Shown: positions 41,030 to 51,356 of the stretch, one piece after another
How the letters are laid out: every line of letters starts with the position of its first letter
Numbering within the stretch: the first letter of the stretch is position 1
Origin: Eutrigla gurnardus
Taxonomy: Eukaryota > Chordata > Actinopteri > Perciformes > Triglidae
Assembly: GCA_963514095.1 (NCBI GenBank)
Contig: OY741286.1
Span: 521,111 to 585,110, forward strand
Length of the DNA: 64,000 bases
Reading direction: 5' to 3'
Notes under the pieces: model-generated
Seen by the model: the letters and a program-made list of their open reading frames with translations, nothing else
What the model was told of the DNA's origin: nothing
Databases searched by the model: none
Made by a program: the position numbers and the translations under genes

Positions 41030-41178
41030 GCAGATGGACTCTGATCCCTCGCTCCGGAGGTGTGGAGTGACGGATGACGGAGGGATTACGGGAGAGAGAG
41101 AGGGAGAGAGAGACTGCCGCCAGTAGTGGGAAATAGCTGGGAAAAAGGTCAAGCTCATCAATCGGGAGGCGAGAAGAA
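41030..41178 (+). other. Candidate 5' untranslated exon of the serotonin receptor gene
   Basis: A long pyrimidine tract and acceptor (CTTTCCCCCTCTTTTATTCC then GTAG ending 41029) precede it. The donor GTAAGTGACC follows at 41179. The 149-base segment has no long open frame, as expected of an untranslated exon, and it lies 1.6 kb upstream of the acceptor of the first coding exon. Mammalian HTR2C also has several noncoding 5' exons. This is inference from splice signals and position only. Confidence 0.35.
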
Positions 41179-41846
41179 GTAAGTGACCAGATTCAGTGTT
41201 ACCGTGACGACGCTTACCTCGTACAACACAACAAATTATTTAAACTGCATCATTCCTTTTAATTTGGCTGCTTTGATTGTTATTAATGAAGCAAATTGTT
41301 AAATTATCGGCGGCCTCATCAGGTAATGACAGCAAAATCATTCTTTTTTAAATTTGTTTTGTAAAGATTTGGGGATTTTTCACAATAAAAGCCCCAGACA
41401 TGTTCACCCTGTAACTGCTGGAACTCACACTGACATTTCTCTAAAAGGAAACATGTTCCAAACAGCCAGAGATGTGAAGGTGTATGGTTTTCTTCATTAG
41501 AGAGGATTTACTAAATCAAGAGGCTCTGAATGATGTTCCTGTTCGTCACATGACGGGAAGAAGAGTCAGCTGTTCATAACTGAGCAGAGGAACGTTCTTC
41601 ATACGTGGTTATTAATACACGTAAGTGATGAGCATTAAAAGAACACGAGCCGTAACCCATCGTGTGGAGCAGCTGGACTCGGTGACTCGGCAGCAGGGAG
41701 GTTACGAATATTATAATCATAATATGATAGAGTTCCCAAAATGTCAAACGGGTAGAAAACATATGAGTCACTTCTCTTTTGGTCCAGGTTTGTCGTTTAG
41801 GGAACCATGCACAATCTGAATGACTTCACAAAACACCAAACAAGTC

Positions 41847-41881
<35 letters not shown>

Positions 41882-42030
41882 CTGAACAGAATGCAAAGCA
41901 GTGTTGTTGTTGTGACCATAGCAATGAGTGAAATATGCACACACACATTCAGGGAGCCCATTGTGCTCCGCTTGATGTTATTGTAGACTCACCGCCCACC
42001 AAAACTGTCTCAGCTGGAGGCCCGGGTCCG

Positions 42031-42097
<67 letters not shown>

Positions 42098-42224
42098 GTT
42101 TTCATTCTTAAACATGGGCCCACACATTCGAGGAAAAAAGAAAAATGCCTCATTGATTTTCACAGTATTTCACGCTCTGTCTTACTGTTTTGCTATGCAA
42201 AGACATATGTCCACACACTTTCTT

Positions 42225-42271
<47 letters not shown>

Positions 42272-42813
42272 CTCGTAGACAGTGATGAGGCGTTACATCT
42301 CAACCCGCTGAGATGTAAGGGTAAACAGAGAGGGACAGCCGGCCTTCCGTTTGATCTGGTTGGTTTGTCTTCGATGACATCATCCACACTGCCCAACAGT
42401 TATTAGGAGTAGAATGCCATCAATCAGACTTGTGAGAGCCGCTGAGTGGAGGGCAGGAAACAAAGCACAGGAATTGAGTGGCTGTGTTGACGGATGGCCG
42501 GAGGGGGAGGAAGAAGCAACACAAAGTGAAAACATGATGGAAGCAACGCCAAATACAACAAACACGAAGGGGAGCGGAAGAAGTCACAAAGGAAGGATGG
42601 GAAAGGGAAGGATTTACAGACTGAATACAGGGTGAGAAAGGTGCTAAGGAGAACCAATATCTGGAAGCAGATTTTTTTGGAAGCAGATTTTAAGACCAAC
42701 TAATTGATCTTGAGAAGTAAGGGATATGTAAGAGAGAAGGTGTGAAGGATTCACGAATGGGTGGAAACCATTCAAATGATATGTTTTTTTCTGTTCTGTG
42801 GTTCCTTCCACAG
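41179..42813 (+). other. Presumed 5' UTR intron with CA microsatellites
   Basis: CA runs at 41851-41879, 42033-42094 and 42231-42268. The segment ends in a good acceptor (TTTTTTTCTGTTCTG, then CTTCCACAG ending 42813). No other gene seen. Confidence 0.35.
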
Positions 42814-43719
42814 ATCGGCCTGATCGTCAACTCTTCCACCAGAAGAACCAGTACAGATCCGGAGGATGGAGCAGACAGCAGCCATGGATATGAATAAACC
42901 TGTCGTCGGCTCTAGATTAGAAACTCTTAAACCCAACGTTCTATCAAGATGTGGATGTTACTGATCCAACAAGGATTTGGCTCCTCGACCTCCAGAACTC
43001 GTTGGCAATGACTTGTTGGCAAGAAATGGGAGAATCAAAGCTCAGGGGACAATATGAGCCTGTCTGCAGCTAGCGAGACTTGATTGGAGTATAACACAAA
43101 CTCTTGGAGATAGGATCTCCTCCCCCTCCCCCCCTTCCCCGTCACTCCCCATCCCCACAGTAGCTCCGCCCTTCTTCTCTTCCCCCCCGATCCGTATTAA
43201 GAACTTCAAACTCTTCAGATAAGTTTTGATCAATGCGGACTGCGTTTCTTTCTCCACCTTCTTCTTCCCTCTGCTGGTGAAGAAGGTGAAGACCAGAACG
43301 TCCAATAGGGTGAGGGCCTCTCTTCGGGATGGGCGGCCCAGCGAGGGCTCTTCTCGGCGGTTTCGGCACCACCACTTCCTCCCTGGAGGTCGGAGGTAGG
43401 ATGGCTTGGCCGAGCGGGACCCCCCTGGACCTCAATCAGACGTGGGGGCTTGGAGACGTGGCGGCCATGAACGCAGGTCTGGACAATCTCACCCAGGAGT
43501 CCGTCACCCGGGCGGCGCTGAAGGAGAAGAACTGGCCTGCGCTGCTCATCCTCGTCATCATCGCGCTGACGATCGGCGGCAACATCCTGGTGATCCTGGC
43601 GGTGTCGCTGGAGAAGAAGCTCCAAAACGCCACCAACTTCTTCCTGAGGTCGCTGGCGGTGGCGGACATGCTCGTAGGCATCCTGGTCATGCCCATCTCC
43701 CTCATCAACATCCTCTATG
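42814..43719 (+). CDS. htr2c: Receptor exon 1: 5' UTR and residues 1-130
   Basis: Coding starts at 43329 (GGG-ATG-G) or at 43401 (AGG-ATG-G, the stronger initiation context). An in-frame TGA at 43311 bars a start further upstream in this exon. It encodes the extracellular N-terminus with two glycosylation sites, TM1, intracellular loop 1 and TM2, ending at LINILY plus one base of the D131 codon. The donor is GTGAGT at 43720, phase 1. The 5' boundary at 42814 rests on a predicted acceptor. Confidence 0.85.
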
Positions 43720-46700
43720 GTGAGTACCGCAACGCACTTCTAGAAGACTTCTACAAACACTGAAAACTTGATGATTGCTCACAATTTCAAATGTAGACTC
43801 CTGAATAATCCAGACACGTTGCCAAGGTGATGTTTAAAGGGGACATATTATCCTGTTTTTCATCAATTCCACACAGCTGTCAGAGTCCCAACAACACTGC
43901 TTTTTAATCTGCATTGCCCCAAACCCATCCATGGTCCTGAATTTCAGCTGTCTAACAGTTGCTCAAATGAGCTCTGCTGAGCTCTCCTGAGAACAGGCTG
44001 TTTCTGCACCTTTAAATGCTAATGAGCTCCGTCTGTCATCGCCTACTCGGAGAGCTACGGAGACGATGCTTATGATAGTGGTAGCATGCGGCAATGTTTA
44101 CATGGATGTATCGCTATGGCTCGCGTATGTGGCTCAGGTGAAGTTGCTGGTCCCGTATGGTTGGGACAGATCTTTTTACGAGGGGCAGTGTCGAGGCAAA
44201 GCTGCGCTCACTCTCCGCTGCGCTCGCTCTCCGCTGTCGGGGTAGGTATAGAGACCGGAGAAAACCTGTTTTTCATAATATGGCCCCTTTACCTTCTACT
44301 GATATATTAGGGGTGTAACGGTACACAAAAATCTCGGTTCGGTACGTACCTCGGTTTTGAGGTCACGGTTCGGTTCATTTTCGGTACAGTAAGAAAACAA
44401 AATGCAAAATATAAATGTGCTAGTTGTTTATTACTTTTGTGCTTTTAACAGTAGGAACATGCACTGGAGCTAGAATGCTGCTCAAAAATATAAATACAAG
44501 TATTTAAAATATTTATTTAAAAAATAAAAATAAATAAAAATAACAGACTGTTTCTTTAAAAAATATATTTTCTCCATCTGATGTGCAAAATTGAACAGTT
44601 GCAACACTAAATAGTTTCAAGTTGTTGCTCAGATTAAATAACATGAATAAGGCTCAGACTGTTTTTTTAAAAACAAATCTTTTCTCCATCTGATGTGCAA
44701 AATTGAACAGGGCAGGGAGAGGCTGTTTAAATGCGGTGGGGAGCTGTGTTTGCACTAACGTTACGCTCGTCTTTCTCCTCGTTGTAGTGATGTTCACGTG
44801 GGGGTGGTGCCGTTTCAAATGCGTCAACAGGTTTGACGTGTTGCCAGAAATATACCCGACCTCACATGAACAATGTCGGCAAACCGCTTTGGTTTTATCA
44901 ACCTCTCTTTGTCCCTGTTTGTATCTCACCGGGAAGCCGAAGTGTTCCCACACGGGAGACCTTAATGTTGCGGGAGGGTCCTCCAACTCTGGCTTGTTGC
45001 CAACGCTAGCGGCATTAAGGTACGTGTCCACAGGGGCGATTTTAAACGCGAGTGGACGCGCCGCTTCCCAGTATTGCACGCTTGGCGGGCTGCCACTAGA
45101 TGATGATTGACAGGCGCTCTCCTTCAAACAACAGATTTTTGCGAGCGTTCGCGAGCGTTCCCGAGGCAGCGAGTCGAGCCCGGTGCCTCTGATTAGCATA
45201 AAGTAGCTGCATGTGCGGTTGCAGCATCCTCCACACATGCGGTCCTCTACTTAATATGTCCGTATGGAAACTCGTTCGGTACGCCTCCGTTCCGAACCGA
45301 GCACCCCGTACCGAAACGGTTCAATACAAATACATGTACCGTTACACCCCTATGATATATACATTGGTGTTTTGGGGGGTTTGTATTTGTTTCTCTTATG
45401 GAGGTGGACCTTTAAATGTGTCATGTGTAGCTGGAAAGAACATTTATCTGAAGTTATCTGATTGGCTGATACGCCCCTGTTCAACACAATAAGAAAGCAG
45501 GTGCTCCAGCCGACTGTGGTTTCGTTACCTTTATCATGAAAACACAGATGCATGTCCGTAAATCTCACCCAATATTTAAACATGACTTTCTACAGATTTC
45601 GACCCCTGACCTCGGCCCCCACCCTCGCCATGCGTCATGATTTCAGAACATTCTTTCAGTTGTTGAAATGATTACCACGTCTCCGAGACATTGCTCGCCG
45701 TTATATTGCAAGTGAGTCAAGAGCAGAGGATAATTGTGATATTATAGCAACCATCAACTGCTGTTCTTGCTTACAACATCACTGCCAGGATTCTGCACCG
45801 ACGCCCACATTAGCTTAATAATCTGTCTGTCGGATTTCATTTCCAATGTTGAGTAAAAGCATTACATTCTGCCAGGCCTCTACATTGATAGGTTCTTTTA
45901 TTTTTACTGTGTAAATGTCACCATCGGTGAAGAGCTGCAGATGAACACAAGCATAATATCAGTCCTCCAGGTGACACCGTTTAAAGGTTCAACTCCTGGG
46001 AGGGAATCAAATCCTGAGGAAGTCCAGTCTCGCAACAATCAGGCCTTTATTTTTATGACCTAAAGCCGTTAGTTGTTTTTTTTGGCCACTTGTGAGGGAG
46101 GGATGAGAGCCGTAAGAGTGAACCAAACCAGTGAAGCTGCATGCCAGAAAACCCAAGCGACGAGCTAATAAAGGATTTAAAGCTGAGGGGAACTGCATAT
46201 AAAACTACTTTCATTGGACAAGAATCACAGTCTGAACACAAGTCTTTATGAAGGACAATAACGCCAACGCACAAATCCAACGTTTAATCTGCAAGGTCAT
46301 TTCCAGACAAGCATCCAAACGTTACGTTACATAGTCATTATTAAAAAACAACAGCTTTAGGTTTAAAAATCTAGATACCGTATGTGAATAATACGTATTT
46401 CTGTATGTGCAGTTATAAGACGGAGCACATCATATGCTAGTCACATGACAGCCAGGTCTGAATATGTCGACACAGCTGTTATCTGACAGGCCAAACAAAT
46501 TTGGGGAAATAGATGTTTGGTCGGCCGGTGTTAAACGATTTATGATTGGATTTCTGCTCCTCTGACAGCTGACGTTGATGTGAGTCGTCCCCATGGTTAC
46601 CAGTCCTGTCAGACTTTTATCAATTAAAGGAGTCATCACCTGGTTTTATACGTATCCAGCCCCCCTTGGATCGCTTTGGATCAATTCGTAAAACTTATTA

Positions 46701-48314
46701 GAAAAAAAAAAAAATTTTAATCAAACATTGAGCTTGTTCTGACCCTTTTTCGTATCGCGATTTTATCACGCGAGATTACGCGCGAGGTTTTGACTGGTCC
46801 GGATGTGCATTGTATTAGTGCTGGGCGGTATGACCAAAAATGTATATCACGGTATTTTTCAAAATGATATCGGTTTCACGGTATTTGACGGTATTTTTTT
46901 TTTCAAGCACGACTGGGTGTTAACCTAATTTTCTAATAATTTAGAGAATAATTACTGCAGTAAATTGGCTTGGACTGACATATTTTAATGTCATAAGGAG
47001 TGAATATTGTAGAAAAACATTAATGTCCACACTAGCATTAATGATGTGAAGGAATTTTAAAAGCCGAAGAATTTCCAAACAACAGACACGGCTCCTATTT
47101 TCGGCACAAGTTCTTCTGTTTCATTGCTTGCTCGTTCGGAACTTTCGGCGAAAGTTTCGGCGAAAAAAAAAAATGGATAAACACGGCGAAAGTTTCGGCA
47201 AAAAGAAACTTTCGCCGTGTTTATCTATTTTTTCACCGCATCTTACGCTCAACACAGGCTGTGCTCTCGCATGCTGCTTGTTTGGTGCAGCTGCTAAACA
47301 GCCCCCTCTCAAACAATGTCCGGCGGCGCGACGTTCCGCCGCTCTGCGTTCCCGACGTTCATACGCTACACACTCACCGGTATTGGGGTATATGAAAAAT
47401 GCATATCATAAACAAAAAAACCACCGGTATTCGGTATGAACCGGTATACCGCCCAGCACTACATTGTATAATATGTAATGAGGCGCGCGTTGATTCGCCG
47501 CAGGAAGGACAGAGCCGGGGGGGCTTGCCTGCATGCAGACTCCAAAACATAAACAGCCCCCTGTCATGGCGCACACACTAAATGACGAACCTTACGGAAT
47601 TCAGGCATTTATGTACGAACCAGAGTCGGAACCCGAACCGGAGAGTGAAGAGCCAGAGACGGTTGAAGAGACACGTTTACAGCAGGACGTCAGGTAGCGG
47701 ACGGGGGGGGGGGTTGGGTGGTGAAAGAGGGGTGGGCTTATGCAAGTAGCCGCCACGGTGACGTCACCGTAGGCGCAGAATCAAAATCTCGTGCTTTAGG
47801 AATGCACACCCTTGTGTGCTATTCCTGTTCGGAAAAAGAGCAGAAGCGAAAAAACGGCGCCACTTTCAAACTCCAGCCTTTCAGGCAAGTTTCAACTGAG
47901 GTCAAACACAGATATGCATGTTTTAACAAGAGAAATTGCGATTTCCTGGTGATGACTCCTTTAACAGACTTCTAGGTGCAAATCGTGATTTTTCTTTTTT
48001 TACCAGTGTGACAGATCTGTAAACGGTTGTTATCTTCACAGGCAAAGACATTCCTTTTTGTGCACATTTCAATGTCTGGATTTCTTTTGACAAAGACGCC
48101 GCTGAGATTCATTGTGTATCTACACGTACAGGACGAGCTGCCGCATCGTTTCCCCCTGCAGCTCGTTTGTAACCCCCGGCAACAACGTCCCATATTCCTG
48201 TCTGCGGTGGCGGTGATCCTTCAGGAATATCGATATCACCGACTGGCTGACTCACGATACGCAGGACGCTTCACGCCATTTAACTCGCCAATGATTGCCA
48301 TGATCCCAGTCCAG

Positions 48315-48367
<53 letters not shown>

Positions 48368-51288
48368 GAAAGTATTCGACCTTCAAGGCCAACTCAATCA
48401 AAGTTATCTCTCTGCATGGGGCCCAAATGATAAACCCACACAGGGACGTCTGATGAATGTGAGGCGTGTCATCGATGCTCTAATGAACGAGGAACGAGAG
48501 GCACCGTCATGGGAAATACAATGAGAGTCAAACCCTTTAATTGGAAGAGTGCAGGGAATCGAACGTGGTCGAGGTCGATGGCTTTCCGGCCTCAAAGGCA
48601 CCAGAACAACACGGCGTACCATTAAAGTTGCTTTAATTTATAGTTATGAACATAATGGCTGGAGGACGATGACACCATCCGGTTGAGACCAGCTGGTCCG
48701 AAGGCCTGAAGCCACCAGTCCAGAAAGCAGGGGATGCTTTAGGGGGCGGGGCTTACCTGCTGATTGTGTGTGTGTGTGAGTGTGTGTGTGTATTCCCTCT
48801 TTAGTACGCTAACACACAGACAGAGACTGGCCGACCTTAATTAATGTACACCAGTGTAAGTGAAGGTTAACCCGCTGATTTACTCCCCGTCGTATTTCTG
48901 TTAGTTACGTCAGCGGCGTCTCGTCCCCCCGGCGGCAATCTTCCGATAATTAAGGCTGATTGTAGAGCGGCGACTAACTACACAGCTCCACGGGGTATCA
49001 GGCAGCCCCCGGCTGTGACCTTTGACCTCCCCATGGAGGGGGAAGGGCGGGAGCGCTGATAAACACTTCCTCCTTTAGTGCCTGAACGGAGTGGAGAGAT
49101 TTACTGTTTGTGAATCTGTCAGATGCCATCGCTATGACGATCTAGGTTTCCCTCTAGCGCCATCTAGTCGGGGGGGGGGGGTACTGTGAGAGGAGAAGAG
49201 GGCGTGTATGAGCATCTCAGATCTGTGAACACTATATATCTATCTCTATATATCTATAAGTGGGTAAAAAACCAAGATCTAGACAGCTGCTTCACGTGGC
49301 AGGTGTCAAACTCTAAGATTGATCACATGTTACCCCTAAATGTACGCAGGTTGTGAAAACGCATCCCTCAAATCAATCTACATCTTTAAAAATACACCTT
49401 TGTTTAATCGTTTTCCTCCAGGAATCAGCAGAACCTCACAAAACCTTTCACCAAAAACATAGATTTGGTATTTTTCATACATCCATATTCCCTGCACAGA
49501 AATGTCTCCTTTAAACTGCATCTGAACCAGAGCACGTTTATCGACTGATATCCTGCTAGCCCCACCTGCTCATGGGAAATGTAGTGCATGTACAGTGAGC
49601 TGTGCTTTCATTACATTTCCATCTTACCTCCCGTCCTCCAGACTACGCCTGGCCTCTCCCCAGCGCTCTGTGTCCCATCTGGATCTACCTGGACGTGCTC
49701 TTCTCCACCGCCTCCATCATGCACCTGTGTGCCATCTCCCTGGACCGCTACGTCGCCATCCGCAACCCCATCGAGCACAGCCGCTTCAACTCCCGCACCA
49801 AGGCCATGATGAAGATCGCCGCCGTGTGGACCATCTCCATCGGTACGTGGGCTTTCTGCCGCTTCACATTTCTATGGAAATCAACATATATATACATCAT
49901 TTCATCAAATGAGATCTACCAACCTGAAGGCAGCACGACGGCATCTTGGGTTTTTAAATGTTGACTGAGGTAATCCCGGAGCATTCGCCCCCCGGTGGCC
50001 AGCAGAGAGAATGGCAGTTTAAGGTTTCCACCTGGTTGCTTCCCTCCTTTTCACCTTCATGCCACCTTAAATTCATGCTTCCACTTTCCACGCTGTCTTG
50101 AGCTTTGAAGTCGTGATGAACCCAAGTCCTGTTTCATGTCCCCCCCCCCTCCAGGCGTGTCCATGCCCATCCCGGTGATCGGCCTTCACAACGAGGACAA
50201 GGTCTTCGTCAACGGCAGCTGCGTCCTCAACGAGGAGCGCTTCATGCTGATTGGCTCCTTCGTGGCGTTCTTCATCCCGCTGGTCATCATGGTGGTGTCG
50301 TACTGCCTCACCATACAGGTAGTCCCGCCTGCCTTCACCCTCCTCACGTCCTCCTCCTCCTCCTCCTCATCCTCTCCCACCTCCCTCTCCCCCCTCCAGG
50401 TGCTCCAGAGGCAGGCCACCGTCTTCCTGTGCGAGGCCAAGACTTCCCAGCAGCCTTTGCACACACCAGCAATGACAAATACGTTGCGGCCTCCGTCCAG
50501 CACCTTCCAGATCCCTCAGATCACCACGCTCGCTCCGTCAGACTCTCAAGGTATGAAAGAAGAGCTGCTTTATTTGTATTTCTATTTTAATCACGGATGA
50601 TATAGCCTTGACTCCGCCCACAGAGCTGAAGCCGCCGCCCCCTCAGCGCCGACGGAGCACCCTGAGCTGCCTGAAAGGAGCCGAGCCTGGCATGCTGCTC
50701 AGCACCTCCACGCCAGACGGCATCAGCATCATCCCCAGCTCCGAGGCGGCGTCCCAGCTCAGCTCGCCGGCCGCGGGGCCCGGCCGGAGCGAGACGTCAG
50801 GTTGCCACGGGCGACGGGGGATGATGCAGGCCATAAAGAACGAGAGGCGGGCCTCCAAGGTGAGAACGCAGAGCGCTGCTGAGTGCTCGTCAGGTGGTTG
50901 AAGGTGTTTCAGGAGTTAGTTAAACACAGTGCACAGTGGAGGCGGGGCCAGAGTGTCAGGGGGTCAGGGGGTCAGGGGTCTCCCTGGACTTCATCCTGCA
51001 AAGGATACAAGACGACAAAGACAACATAAGACCATGGAGGGACTTTAAAGGACATGTAGAGACCTCAAAGAGACTTAAAACCATGTAAAACAACAAACAA
51101 GCCGCAACATTTAATGCTCGTTATCACTCAGCTGTTAACGTGTCCTCGAGGACGGAGGAGGACGTCCTCCCAGCGACTCGGAGACTTTCAAGCGTCTCCT
51201 CGGAAACAGCTGGAGGAGCTCGCTGTTATCAAACGCAGACAAAAAATATAGATTTAGATTTCATATAGATTTCAATATATTATTTTTG

Positions 51289-51356
<68 letters not shown>

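Larger units (their letters stand above)
46628..47960. mobile_element. TTAA-target DNA transposon, interrupted by a nested hAT MITE
   Basis: The ends AGGAGTCATCACC and GGTGATGACTCCT are perfect 13-base inverted repeats flanked by TTAA at 46624-46627 and 47961-47964. Without the nested 646-base element and one copy of its 8-base duplication, the original was about 679 bases. A short acidic reading frame at 47566-47697 is its only coding remnant. Confidence 0.9.

Noticed and set aside
43720..43763. Continuation of exon 1 after LINILY (GEYRNALLEDFYKH)
   Set aside because: GTGAGT at 43720 is a strong donor and splicing to 49642 restores the conserved LYDYAWPLP, so the extension is intronic.
48027..48524. 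165-codon plus-strand open frame in receptor intron 1
   Set aside because: It reads through a CA microsatellite and shows no known motif.
48535..48625. tRNA-like minus-strand segment with GTTCGATTCCC
   Set aside because: A B-box-like word is present but no A box or cloverleaf can be drawn.
43720..49641. Intronic microRNA such as miR-448, which lies in mammalian HTR2C
   Set aside because: I did not find the mature-sequence word TTGCATATGTAGG or a suitable hairpin; the only strong hairpin belongs to the hAT MITE.
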